This document shows, in pieces, positions 1-6,041 of a stretch of DNA of 26,231 nucleotides. The notes under the pieces are model-generated. The model searched no databases. It was not told where the DNA came from and was given only the letters and a program-made list of their open reading frames with translations. The translations under genes and the position numbers were made by a program. The stretch's first letter is position 1; each line of letters starts with the position of its first letter. The DNA is from Candidatus Aenigmatarchaeota archaeon (GTDB lineage: Archaea > Aenigmatarchaeota > Aenigmatarchaeia > GW2011-AR5), in the NCBI GenBank assembly GCA_018304565.1, contig JAGVVX010000041.1:1-26231 (forward strand), given 5' to 3'.

Positions 1-2
1 GA

Positions 3-161
3 AGCGGACCATACGAAAAAGAAGGGCTAGAGATACTAAGAAATGCTGCGAAAGCGCACGGACTGGACATGACAGTTTACGGCAAGGAAATGCCCATGAC
101 AAAAACGGCAAGAATCCTCATGGACAAGGTTAGCGTTTATAAGAAGAAGGTGCCGGCATGA
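3..161 (+). CDS. ATP-citrate lyase / citryl-CoA synthetase large (SucC/AclB-like) subunit, C-terminal end only
   Basis: The frame is open from the window edge and ends in TGA at 159-161, giving 52 residues. The stretch GPYEKEGLEILRNAAK followed by VYGKEMPMT matches the end of the citrate-binding domain of ATP-citrate lyase (animal enzymes have GGPNYQEGL and VFGTETHMT at this place). This region is absent from plain succinyl-CoA synthetase beta subunits, so the missing upstream part is probably an ATP-grasp plus citrate-binding subunit (AclB or CcsA type). The stop overlaps the next start in ATGA, so the two genes are translationally coupled. The identification rests on a short fragment but is strengthened by the SucD-like and citryl-CoA lyase genes that follow. 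Confidence 0.75.
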   Translation, partial: SGPYEKEGLEILRNAAKAHGLDMTVYGKEMPMTKTARILMDKVSVYKKKVPA

Positions 162-1057
162 GCATACTCATAGATGAAAACACGAAGGTGTTGGTGCAAG
201 GAATAACAGGCAATGAAGGCTCGCGCGCCGTAAAGCTTATGCAAGAATACGGCACCACGGTGCTTGCAGGCGTTACGCCGGGCAAAGACGGGCAGCTGGT
301 AGAAGGAGTTCCGGTTTACGATACAGTAAAGGAAGCACTGGAGAATCATCCTGAGATAAACGCAAGCATAGTTTACGTGCCGCCGTTTGCTGCAAAAGAC
401 GCTGTCTTTGAAGCGTTTGCAAACGGCTTGAATCTTGTGAACTGCATAACAGAAGGCGTGCCTGTAAGGGATGCCGCTGACATGGTTTCATTCTCAAGGC
501 AGAATAACTCTATGCTTGTCGGCCCAAGCTCGATAGGCATTCTTTCGCCGGGAAAAAGCCGCCTTGGGGTGATAGGCGGATTGAAAGAGATGGTCGAAGA
601 AATATACAAGCCGGGAGAAATAGGCGTGATATCAAAGAGCGGCGGCATGACCAATGAAACTGCATGGGTCGTTCGGCAGGCAGGGCTTGGCCAGTCGACA
701 GTTGTCGGGATCGGCGGCGACATAATTATCGGCTGCGCGTTTGCTGACCTGCTCAAACTTTTTGAGAACGACAAGCAGACAAAAGGCGTTGTTATTTTCG
801 GCGAGCTTGGCGGAACATATGAAGAGCAAATAGCGGACCTGATGAAAGAAGGCGGTTTCACGAAGCCATTGGCAGCTTTCATCGCAGGAAATTTCACTGA
901 ACAGATGCCTGAAGGGATGTCATTTGGCCATGCCGGCGCATTGATACAGGGGGAGAAAGGCAGGCCAAAACATAAAATGAAACTATTAAAGGAAGCCGGC
1001 GCTATTGTTGTAGGAAATCACGACGAACTCGGCGAAGCAATAAAGAAGGCGATATAA
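158..1057 (+). CDS. SucD/CcsB-like CoA-ligase alpha subunit of a split ATP-citrate lyase
   Basis: The 299-residue product has the two CoA-ligase domains: an N-terminal Rossmann CoA-binding domain (VLVQGITGNEGS, residues 11-22) and a flavodoxin-like ligase domain. The phosphorylated histidine is His258 in FGHAGAL; GVISKSGGMTNE (156-167) and GIGGD (184-188) are also conserved. SKSGGMTNE resembles ATP-citrate lyase (SRSGGMSNE) while GLGQSTVVGIGGD resembles succinyl-CoA synthetase, so sequence alone is ambiguous. The upstream citrate-binding fragment and downstream citryl-CoA lyase favour a citryl-CoA synthetase small subunit: citrate + CoA + ATP to citryl-CoA + ADP + Pi, in the cytoplasm. The ATG overlaps the upstream stop (ATGA) and the gene ends flush with the next start. 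A simple succinate-CoA ligase alpha subunit is the alternative. Confidence 0.85.
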   Translation: MSILIDENTKVLVQGITGNEGSRAVKLMQEYGTTVLAGVTPGKDGQLVEGVPVYDTVKEALENHPEINASIVYVPPFAAKDAVFEAFANGLNLVNCITEGVPVRDAADMVSFSRQNNSMLVGPSSIGILSPGKSRLGVIGGLKEMVEEIYKPGEIGVISKSGGMTNETAWVVRQAGLGQSTVVGIGGDIIIGCAFADLLKLFENDKQTKGVVIFGELGGTYEEQIADLMKEGGFTKPLAAFIAGNFTEQMPEGMSFGHAGALIQGEKGRPKHKMKLLKEAGAIVVGNHDELGEAIKKAI

Positions 1058-1243
1058 ATGGCAACTGTCAAAAATCTTGGAGACGGGAATCAGGAGTGGC
1101 TGGTTTATGATAACGATTATCTAGGAACCGTCCACTTACATGATGGCGAATATCACGCTAAACGAAACAGGCACTTTCTAGGCAGCCATCAGGGATTAGC
1201 CGATGCAGTTGAGGCTATAATTGCATACAGCACCGGTGATTGA
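1058..1243 (+). CDS. Small unknown protein inside the citrate-cleavage operon
   Basis: This 61-residue ORF begins at the ATG directly after the TAA of the SucD-like gene and stops directly before the ATG of the citryl-CoA lyase gene, with zero spacing on both sides. That packing argues for a real, co-translated gene. It has no signal peptide or membrane segment. Visible features are aromatic and His-rich stretches (EWLVYDNDYLGTVHLHDGEYH) and a C-terminal helix (GLADAVEAIIAYS). No family was recognised. By position it could be an accessory or regulatory subunit of the citrate-cleaving complex, but that is inference from context only. Confidence 0.65.
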   Translation: MATVKNLGDGNQEWLVYDNDYLGTVHLHDGEYHAKRNRHFLGSHQGLADAVEAIIAYSTGD

Positions 1244-1996
1244 ATGGAAAAATGGAAAACGTCGATAAGCAAGTCGGACGACAAGGAAACGCTTGTTCGT
1301 GGTTATGAATTGCTTGACCTGATAGGAAACCTTTCATTCAGCGAAGCCGTCTGTTTATTACTCAAAGGCGAATTGCCAAAAGAGAATGAATCTAAGATGC
1401 TTGATGCCATTCTTGTTGCATGCATAGAGCACGGCATCAACCCGCCTTCAATAACGTCTGCGCGCGCTTCTGTTTCTGCAGGGAACCCCGTGAACGCGGC
1501 TTTGGCTGCAGGCATGCTGGGATTCGGTGAGTTTCACGGCGGCGCCATCGAGCAGTCAGCAAAGATGATGCAGGAGAATGTTGATAGAAATCCTGCAGAT
1601 GTTGTAAAGCGCTTCAAGGAACAGGGAAAGAGAATTCCCGGTTACGGCCATGCCGTCTACAAGGATGAAGACCCGAGAACTGCAAAATTATTCTCGCTTG
1701 CAGAAGAATATGGCGTTGCAGGAAAGTATGTGGAATTTGCACATGGAATCAAGGATGCAATTGATTCTGTTCTTGGGAAAACGCTTTGCATAAACATAGA
1801 CGGCGCTATTGCGGCATTAATAAGCGAAATGGTCTTTGACTGGCGCATTGGCAAGGGATTGTTCGCAATACCTCGCAGCGTGGGCATGCTGGCGCATATA
1901 CACGAAGAGATGGTCAACGAAAAGCCATACAGGCGTATCACCGATGACCAAATAGAATATACTGGGCCTGCGAAAAAACAATTCAAGAGACAGTAA
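1244..1996 (+). CDS. Stand-alone citryl-CoA lyase (citrate synthase-fold)
   Basis: The 250-residue product matches the C-terminal citrate synthase-like module of ATP-citrate lyase and the separate citryl-CoA lyase (Ccl) of Hydrogenobacter, which are about this size; full citrate synthases are much longer. Catalytic positions are visible: GEFHGG (His98), GYGHAVYKDEDPR (His136) and INIDG (Asp186), followed by AIPRSVGMLAHIHEEM near the end. The reaction is citryl-CoA to acetyl-CoA plus oxaloacetate. Together with the two upstream CoA-ligase subunits it would provide ATP-dependent citrate cleavage, or in reverse contribute to citrate formation. The gene follows the small 61-residue ORF with no gap and ends the operon, facing a convergent minus-strand operon. 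Confidence 0.85.
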   Translation: MEKWKTSISKSDDKETLVRGYELLDLIGNLSFSEAVCLLLKGELPKENESKMLDAILVACIEHGINPPSITSARASVSAGNPVNAALAAGMLGFGEFHGGAIEQSAKMMQENVDRNPADVVKRFKEQGKRIPGYGHAVYKDEDPRTAKLFSLAEEYGVAGKYVEFAHGIKDAIDSVLGKTLCINIDGAIAALISEMVFDWRIGKGLFAIPRSVGMLAHIHEEMVNEKPYRRITDDQIEYTGPAKKQFKRQ

Positions 1997-2039
1997 TTAT
2001 CTTCTAAGCTCCCAATAATTTCACAAATTAATTGAAGCT

Positions 2040-2417
2040 TTACACTGGAGGCTGGAAATCCAGGTATTGAACCTGAACGCCAACTGCAGCTCCATGTCTT
2101 CGTGCATCAGCATATTTTTCAGGAGCGTCTTTTTCCTCGCGCGGCAACTGAAATACCTTGCCGCGAAAAACAACATGTTTTCCAACATCATTCCAGAACA
2201 ATGCGTGCCAGCCAGGCCTGAGTTCTTTTGAAAGTCTTTCTGTCGTAGAGTCAATGCTATCAGCTGGTGTGTCAACTATCAAAACTATCCCGTGTTTAAT
2301 ATCGGCTTCAGGACGATATTCCTTTGCAGCCCTGACCGGTCTTAGGTCCAAATAAGGAAGGACTTCAGGATTATTCAATGATTCTAACCGCAAGACGCCC
2401 CGATATCTGTCACTCAT
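2040..2417 (-). CDS. Unknown conserved-looking soluble protein, 125 aa
   Basis: No family recognised. The preferred start is the ATG at 2417: it overlaps the stop of the upstream gene (ATGAGTGA) and has a GGTGG purine-rich stretch just upstream. A longer version starting at 2462 (140 residues) would overlap the upstream gene by 53 bases and is less likely. The product is soluble and basic, with a beta-rich central stretch (HGIVLIVDTP) and a W/F-rich patch RPGWHALFWNDVGKHVVFRGKVF that would suit a small beta-barrel. It is the last gene of a four-gene minus operon and is convergent with the citryl-CoA lyase gene. Confidence 0.6.
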   Translation of the reverse strand: MSDRYRGVLRLESLNNPEVLPYLDLRPVRAAKEYRPEADIKHGIVLIVDTPADSIDSTTERLSKELRPGWHALFWNDVGKHVVFRGKVFQLPREEKDAPEKYADARRHGAAVGVQVQYLDFQPPV

Positions 2418-2745
2418 GATGATCCCCGCCACCGAGTTCACCATGATATCGATTTCTCGCACATTCCCTGTTTCTCAGGGCTCTGAAGTGAGCCGTTTCT
2501 TCTGCGATATCTTCTAGTTCTCTGTCTCGATAACTTTGTCTTATTCTCGGAATACCATGACCAAAATATAACAGGCCAACTGCTGGCCCGGCCAGAAGTG
2601 AAAAATCTTTAACTGAATGTACGAGGTTATTGAGATACGGCACTGATCCCTGACCTGCAAAACTATCGAAAACTATTGCAGCAATAGGTATACCTACTCC
2701 GATTCCTACAGTTTCACCAATATGCCCTAACCATGTTCTTGCCAT
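2410..2745 (-). CDS. Small membrane protein with two transmembrane segments
   Basis: The product is 111 residues from the ATG at 2745, which has a GTGAT motif six bases upstream; a GTG at 2754 is an alternative start. Two hydrophobic stretches are visible: GETVGIGVGIPIAAIVFDSF and DFSLLAGPAVGLLYFGHGI, separated by a short polar loop. They are followed by a charged tail (RQSYRDRELEDIAEETAHFRA) that ends in a His-rich C terminus (GGGDHHE). No family recognised. It overlaps the following gene by 8 bases and lies 31 bases after the zinc-ribbon gene, consistent with one operon. Confidence 0.6.
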   Translation of the reverse strand: MARTWLGHIGETVGIGVGIPIAAIVFDSFAGQGSVPYLNNLVHSVKDFSLLAGPAVGLLYFGHGIPRIRQSYRDRELEDIAEETAHFRALRNRECARNRYHGELGGGDHHE

Positions 2746-2776
2746 TTTTATCACGTTTATTCAAACATTACTTTTC

Positions 2777-2956
2777 TTAAGCCTTCCCTGTTTTTGTCGA
2801 GGCGCAAACGGGGCATTTTTCAGCCTTGTAGAGCCATGAGTAATTGCAATCGTTGCATTTGTATTTCTGCGCAGGCGTCTTTGGCTTGAACTTCTTCTGG
2901 CTAGCCTCTTCAAGGAGTTCTATCTCTTCTCTGGTAAGGAAGTTTCTGAATCTCAT
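2777..2956 (-). CDS. Small zinc-ribbon protein (rubredoxin-like CxxC...CxxC)
   Basis: A 59-residue ORF runs from ATG 2956 to TAA 2777. It has an acidic/basic N-terminal helix (MRFRNFLTREEIELLEEASQ) and a C-terminal zinc ribbon with two CxxC pairs, KCNDCNYSWLYKAEKCPVC. Spacing and aromatic residues resemble the rubredoxin-like ribbon of rubrerythrins or of small nucleic-acid-binding ribbons; the function is not determinable. It starts 2 bases after the stop of the 91-residue gene, so the pair is clearly co-transcribed. Four correctly spaced cysteines plus tight packing make it convincing despite its length. Confidence 0.75.
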   Translation of the reverse strand: MRFRNFLTREEIELLEEASQKKFKPKTPAQKYKCNDCNYSWLYKAEKCPVCASTKTGKA

Positions 2957-2958
2957 TT

Positions 2959-3234
2959 TTAATCACCCAGGGACACTGCATAACGTTCAAGCACCCGTGA
3001 AAGGTACTTCACGTCATTAGGATGAAAGCCTCTGATCTGCATCATCCTGATCGAGTCTTCTGCCAGGACAGCATCGCTTGCTTTGTGCGCAGGATTTGAT
3101 GTATACGCTTTCAGCGCCTTTTTAGAGAGGCTTATGAACTCTGGAAGCGCTTCTGCGCTTAGTTTTCCCCTTGCAAACAAGTCTATCATTTCATGGACGT
3201 ATAACGGCGTGTCTTCTGCAGGTCCTGTGGACAT
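2959..3234 (-). CDS. Unknown small helical protein, 91 aa
   Basis: First gene of a minus-strand operon. The product is soluble, helical and charged, with a segment YVHEMIDLFARGKLSAEAL that looks like a helix-turn-helix or protein-binding bundle, and no Cys, signal peptide or membrane segment. A TATA-like box (CTTTTTAAA on the minus strand, 3271-3279) predicts transcription starting near 3249, leaving a leader of about 15 bases before the ATG. No family recognised. Confidence 0.6.
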   Translation of the reverse strand: MSTGPAEDTPLYVHEMIDLFARGKLSAEALPEFISLSKKALKAYTSNPAHKASDAVLAEDSIRMMQIRGFHPNDVKYLSRVLERYAVSLGD

Positions 3235-3270
3235 CTTTTATTCACTTAATAGTAGTAAGCAAAGAAAGGT

Positions 3271-3279
3271 TTAAAAAGC
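3271..3279. promoter_or_regulatory. Nearly palindromic TATA box shared by divergent genes
   Basis: The sequence TTTAAAAAG reads as a TATA box on both strands. On the minus strand it is 37 bases before the 3234 ATG, and on the plus strand it is about 85 bases before the 3360 ATG. One box could drive both divergent genes. Confidence 0.45.
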
Positions 3280-3359
3280 TTGCGATGGCCAGCGGATGCC
3301 TCCTTCTGGCCGGGTTCCCGACAGTCAGGAATAAAAACTCTTTGCTGATACATATTGTC

Positions 3360-3620
3360 ATGTGGGGTATCGACAAAGAGGACGTCTACAGGGAGCTGGA
3401 TCAGGGGTGGAAATCGTCCAGAAAAATAGTGGAGGAAATACAAAGTGACAGAGGCAAGGTCAGGGACCCCTTTGTGACAGGCGAGATACTTGCAGAGCTT
3501 TACAATATGCGCGAGCGGGGCCACGCCGAAGCGAGGCAGAAGGGCATATTCAGGCGTAGGTTCGAGTACCGGCTCACCCCTGCGGGATCCGTTGTAAAGG
3601 CAGAAAACAAATATTTCTGA
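3360..3620 (+). CDS. Putative small winged-helix-like protein, 86 aa
   Basis: The frame is open further upstream, but the TATA-like box at 3270-3278 predicts transcription from about 3300, after the ATG at 3285, so the ATG at 3360 is preferred. The product is charged and helical (DVYRELDQGWKSSRKIVEEI), and ends in GIFRRRFEYRLTPAGSVVKAE, a pattern like the wing and last strand of winged-helix transcription regulators (RLTPAG). It may be a small DNA-binding protein, but no specific family was identified. It is divergent from the four-gene minus operon and convergent with the next gene, whose stop lies 2 bases away. Confidence 0.55.
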   Translation: MWGIDKEDVYRELDQGWKSSRKIVEEIQSDRGKVRDPFVTGEILAELYNMRERGHAEARQKGIFRRRFEYRLTPAGSVVKAENKYF

Positions 3621-3621
3621 G

Positions 3622-3993
3622 CTACCCGTATCTTCTTTTTGTCAGTATCAGCCCGGGCTGCTCGCAAAATGTCCTGGAGTCTATCTGGTAGCCGGTAAAT
3701 ATTGCTGCAACCTCTTCTATCCTTGCGTTAAGCTTAGTGTCTGCGTAGTTGTTGTTTCTTGCTTTCTGGCATGAGTTCAGGAGCACGTCAATTATGGCAT
3801 TATGCTGCTGCGTCTCAGGCCTGGCCACGCAGGGGCTTTGCGGACACAGCTCAGAAGTTACAGTGACGCTGATCGTCTTCCAGCATCCCTTGAACTCGTC
3901 TATGGCCACGCATTGTTCAGAGATTGTCGACCCGTAGACGAAAGAAACGACAAGAATAACAGCAATCACAGCAAGCAAGTAAATTGTCCGCAT
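3622..3993 (-). CDS. Secreted or membrane-anchored Cys-containing protein, 123 aa
   Basis: It starts with a hydrophobic segment (TIYLLAVIAVILVVSFVYG, residues 3-21) that is either a signal peptide or an N-terminal anchor, followed by about 100 extracytoplasmic residues. Five cysteines outside the membrane segment (EQCVAIDEFKGCWK, SELCPQSPC, NSCQKA, TFCEQPG region) suggest disulfides. No family recognised. A minus-strand TATA box (CTTTATAAC, 4016-4024) centred about 26 bases before the ATG predicts a leaderless mRNA. Confidence 0.65.
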   Translation of the reverse strand: MRTIYLLAVIAVILVVSFVYGSTISEQCVAIDEFKGCWKTISVTVTSELCPQSPCVARPETQQHNAIIDVLLNSCQKARNNNYADTKLNARIEEVAAIFTGYQIDSRTFCEQPGLILTKRRYG

Positions 3994-4015
3994 GAAATAA
4001 TGTTTGTTGCTGCAT

Positions 4016-4024
4016 GTTATAAAG
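4016..4024 (-). promoter_or_regulatory. TATA box for the 3993 gene
   Basis: CTTTATAAC on the minus strand is centred about 26 bases before the ATG at 3993, the distance expected for a leaderless archaeal transcript. Confidence 0.6.
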
Positions 4025-4068
4025 ATTTTCAGGAAATATGCTCGTATCGTTTGCGTTAATTCTTTTTC

Positions 4069-4090
4069 ATTATAAATCCTGTTATAAATT
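4069..4090 (+). promoter_or_regulatory. Tandem TATA-like boxes of an unassigned transcript
   Basis: Two boxes, ATTATAAATC (4069-4078) and GTTATAAATT (4081-4090), lie in tandem. They predict initiation around 4100-4112, next to an ATG at 4111 that opens only a 10-codon frame. No convincing protein follows, so the product is either a short RNA or a decayed gene. Confidence 0.4.
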
Positions 4091-4295
4091 CCGTTCTGTG
4101 TGTCTGCTGTATGAAGAAGTCAAAAATGAAAAGCAGCATATGATCAATGAAATACAAGGAACTCATTGATGCCGTCATGGGTCTCCAGGCAATCACGTGA
4201 TCATGGGTTGTATCCTTTTGATGACGGGACACAACCAGCTGTTGTTTTTTGAGAAATGTGGGTTGTCGTATAATTTTTTGAACACATATACCCGC
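4091..4295 (+). other. Non-coding stretch with inverted repeats; possible decayed gene or small RNA
   Basis: No convincing gene is present. Visible features are an 8-bp inverted repeat ATCAATGA/TCATTGAT (4143-4150 and 4163-4170), a short palindrome ATCACGTGAT (4190-4199), and a weak stem GGTTGT/ACAACC (from 4206). Two short frames, MKYKELIDAVMGLQAIT (from 4147) and DHGLYPFDDGTQPAVVF (from 4200), would join by a single-base frameshift. This could be a broken small gene or chance. The stretch ends at the TATA box of the ftsZ leader. Confidence 0.3.
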
Positions 4296-4305
4296 TTATA
4301 AAAAA
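4296..4305 (+). promoter_or_regulatory. TATA box upstream of the long ftsZ leader
   Basis: TTATAAAAAA is a strong TATA box and predicts a start near 4326. That would give ftsZ a leader of about 175 bases, in contrast to most other genes here. A weaker box, GTAAAAATA (4449-4457), could give a second start near 4478. Confidence 0.5.
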
Positions 4306-4336
4306 GTATTTAAGGGACTGTAAAAAGAGTAAAGCA

Positions 4337-4481
4337 CCGAGTTCTTCACGAACTCGGAGTTACACTCAGTTGGTTGGTCTTTTTCTGAAGTAGATGTTGT
4401 ATAGGAAACCTCTATATTAAGGTTTTCTATTGGGCATCGTATAGATTCGTAAAAATAATGCGCAACAACGTTTCGCGAAAC
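4337..4481 (+). promoter_or_regulatory. Structured ftsZ leader with three inverted repeats
   Basis: Three inverted repeats lie between the TATA box and the start of ftsZ. The first, CCGAGTTC/GAACTCGG (4337-4344 and 4350-4357), has a 5-base loop. The second, ATAGGAAACCT/AGGTTTTCTAT (4401-4411 and 4420-4430), has 11 pairs including one G-U and an 8-base loop. The third is the perfect palindrome GTTTCGCGAAAC (4470-4481), 8 bases before the ribosome binding site. They could form mRNA hairpins that control ftsZ expression, a small RNA preceding a second promoter, or a protein-binding site. No known riboswitch was recognised. Confidence 0.5.
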
Positions 4482-4488
4482 AAAATTT

Positions 4489-4494
4489 GGAGGG
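4489..4494 (+). promoter_or_regulatory. Ribosome binding site of ftsZ
   Basis: GGAGGG lies 7 bases before the ATG at 4502. This strong Shine-Dalgarno sequence fixes the start and agrees with the gene having a leader. Confidence 0.8.
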
Positions 4495-4501
4495 ATAATA
4501 G

Positions 4502-5530
4502 ATGCAGGATTTAGACAACTTTCAGGTGGAACAGGCCCATATTGTAGTGATGGGCTGCGGCGGAGGCGGCAGCAACACAGTTAATCGCCTCACAGAAATG
4601 GGAATTACCGGTGCAGCTACGGTTGCTGCAAACACGGACGCAAAGCACCTTTCGGTGACAAAAGCCGGCAAGAAGATTCTTCTTGGCAGGGAACTCACGC
4701 GTGGTCTTGGTGCAGGCGGCTATCCGGACGTTGGCAAGAAAGCTGCGGAGGAGAGCAAGAATGACATCAGACAGGTTCTTCAGGGAGTCGATTTGTTGTT
4801 CATTACGTGCGGTCTCGGCGGCGGTACAGGCACAGGCGCAGCGCCTGTGGTCGCTTACCTTGCCAAGGAAATGGGAGCCATTGTGATAGCTGCAGTGACG
4901 CTTCCGTTCAAGATAGAAGGCGCAAGGATAATCAAGGCTGAAGAAGGCCTTGCAAAGCTTCGTGAGGTCTGCGACACGGTTATCGTAATAGAGAACCAGA
5001 AGCTCGTAGAACTTGCCGGCAACAGGCCACTAAAAGAGGCCTTTGGTGTCTCAGACGGCTTGATTGCGACGATGATTAAGGGCATAACCGAAACCATATC
5101 ACAGCCATCGCTGGTAAACCTGGATTACGCAGACGTAAGGACGATAATGCGATCCGGCGGCGTTGCTACGATAGGCGTAGGTGAAAGCGACTCGCAGTAC
5201 CGTGCAAAGGAAGCTGTGCAGAAAGCCCTGAACCATCCGCTGTTGGATGTTGATTACTCCGGTGCAACAGGCGCCATGATACAGATCATCGGCGGCGAAG
5301 ACATGAAGCTGGAAGAAATTAACACAATAGGGGAAGCGGTATCGCAGCATATGGATCCTGAGGCGCTCGTCATGTGGGGCGCAAGGGTTGTGCCTGAGTT
5401 CTCAGGAAAGATACAGGTGATAACCATCATAACTGGTGTAAAGTCGCCATACATCCTTGGGAAAACAGTACCACACTACGCTGTGCCAAAGAGCAAGAAA
5501 GATGATCTTGGAATAGAGATCATCGTTTAA
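4502..5530 (+). CDS. ftsZ: Cell division GTPase FtsZ
   Basis: The 342-residue product is a full-length archaeal FtsZ, the tubulin-like GTPase that forms the division ring. It has the N-terminal nucleotide-binding GCGGGGSNTVNRL (residues 18-30), the tubulin signature GGGTGTGAAP (106-115) and the synergy-loop aspartate in NLDYAD (206-211). The C terminus, after a short basic linker (SKKDD), ends in LGIEIIV, a conserved-looking peptide that probably binds a membrane tether. Archaea often carry two FtsZ types; which one this is cannot be judged here. It is a single-gene unit with its own long leader and a hairpin directly after the stop. Confidence 0.97.
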   Translation: MQDLDNFQVEQAHIVVMGCGGGGSNTVNRLTEMGITGAATVAANTDAKHLSVTKAGKKILLGRELTRGLGAGGYPDVGKKAAEESKNDIRQVLQGVDLLFITCGLGGGTGTGAAPVVAYLAKEMGAIVIAAVTLPFKIEGARIIKAEEGLAKLREVCDTVIVIENQKLVELAGNRPLKEAFGVSDGLIATMIKGITETISQPSLVNLDYADVRTIMRSGGVATIGVGESDSQYRAKEAVQKALNHPLLDVDYSGATGAMIQIIGGEDMKLEEINTIGEAVSQHMDPEALVMWGARVVPEFSGKIQVITIITGVKSPYILGKTVPHYAVPKSKKDDLGIEIIV

Positions 5531-5533
5531 GCC

Positions 5534-5556
5534 CCTTTCTTTTTCAAAAAGAAAGG
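5534..5556 (+). terminator. Hairpin just after ftsZ
   Basis: CCTTTCTTTTT and AAAAAGAAAGG (11 bases each) flank a single C, so the functional loop is about 3 bases. It begins 3 bases after the ftsZ stop. It may end transcription or protect the 3' end, but it resembles the hairpin elements scattered downstream. Confidence 0.55.
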
Positions 5557-5584
5557 CCCTTGGGTTCAAAGAAAAAGAAAATTT

Positions 5585-5707
5585 GGGAGGAAACTCCCTC
5601 ATTTATTGTCATCATATCATCATCCATCCCTTTTCTTCAGAAGAAAAGGTCTGGATCACCTTAAGAAAGCAAAAGCTTTCTGAGGCCTCAGAAACCAGAG
5701 GTTTCTG
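5585..5707. repeat. Chain of short hairpins downstream of ftsZ
   Basis: Besides element A (given separately), three hairpins are packed here: GGGAG/CTCCC with a GAAA loop (5585-5598), AGAAAGC/GCTTTCT with an AAAA loop (5664-5681), and CAGAAACC/GGTTTCTG with an AGA loop (5689-5707). There is no coding potential. The hairpins have very short loops and mostly purine-rich or pyrimidine-rich arms. Confidence 0.6.
5622..5656 (+). repeat. Hairpin element, copy A
   Basis: Architecture: ATCCA, TC, CCTTTTCTT, loop CAG, AAGAAAAGG, TC, TGGAT. The 9-bp inner stem and the TC/TC internal loop are the same as in copies B (7654-7688) and C (6558-6590), while the 5-bp outer stem ATCCA/TGGAT differs yet remains complementary. 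Further on, at 5713, a CCAAAAGAA stretch like the one following copy B appears after two inserted hairpins. Confidence 0.7.
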
Positions 5708-5795
5708 AAGGACACCAAAAGAATTTGGGAAATCAAAGGAAAGTAAATCCTCTGGAAAGGAAAGGTAGTATCTCTACTAGGAAAGAAGGGTAGAG

Positions 5796-5819
5796 GGAAG
5801 GAAACCTAGGTTTCCTTCC
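5796..5819. repeat. 24-bp perfect palindrome centred on CCTAGG
   Basis: The arm GGAAGGAAACC is followed by TA and its exact complement. With a one-base bulge the arms extend further outward. It is the largest of four palindromes in this region with a CTAG core (others at 6398, 6635 and 6698). It lies just upstream of the TATA-like box at 5822, so it may be a terminator for what precedes, a protein site, or an inserted repeat. Confidence 0.65.
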
Positions 5820-5821
5820 TC

Positions 5822-5829
5822 TTTTATAG
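5822..5829 (+). promoter_or_regulatory. TATA-like box of a candidate RNA gene
   Basis: TTTTATAG predicts a transcription start near 5850, just before the structured region at 5858-6038. No ORF of note begins there. Confidence 0.4.
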
Positions 5830-5849
5830 TGATCGCCAGCGAACTCGGG

Positions 5850-6040
5850 CTTCACATGGGCACGAATTTTTTGTTTCGTGTCCAAACGGATTGGCGGACG
5901 GGTGGACAACACGAATGCACGACGAAAAGACGGGCAGGAGAAAAACGTCAACGTCCAAATTCCGTGTCTCACGGCAGGCCAACAAGCTTGGCCGCAGGCG
6001 CTTTTTGAGAAAATCGCCTGTATTACGCGTCCGCCAATTT
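5850..6040 (+). ncRNA. Candidate structured RNA of unknown family
   Basis: A hairpin GGGCACGAA/TTCGTGTCC (5858-5866 and 5875-5883) is followed by an 11-bp closing stem ATTGGCGGACG/CGTCCGCCAAT (5890-5900 and 6028-6038). Inside lie TGGAC/GTCCA (5903-5907, 5953-5957), CCGTG/CACGG (5962-5974), GGCCAA/TTGGCC (5977-5993) and CAGGCG/CGCCTG (5995-6020), giving a multibranched fold. It looks more GC-rich than its surroundings. The plus strand is favoured because the TATA-like box at 5822 lies about 26 bases before the hairpin; the minus-strand box (6042) would start inside the closing stem. SRP RNA, RNase P RNA and 5S rRNA hallmarks were not found. The fold is hand-drawn and untested. Confidence 0.45.
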
Positions 6041-6041
6041 C

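Noticed and set aside
373..897. Minus-strand open frame of 174 codons
   Set aside because: It is a shadow of the well-supported SucD-like gene on the plus strand.
3171..3359. N-terminal extension of the small 3360 gene
   Set aside because: It overlaps the divergent gene and the shared TATA box, and translation would begin before the predicted transcription start.
5850..6040. SRP RNA, RNase P RNA or 5S rRNA
   Set aside because: The SRP GGAAGG/AGCA loops, the RNase P conserved regions and the 5S CCCATxCCGAACxC pattern are not present in the expected arrangement.
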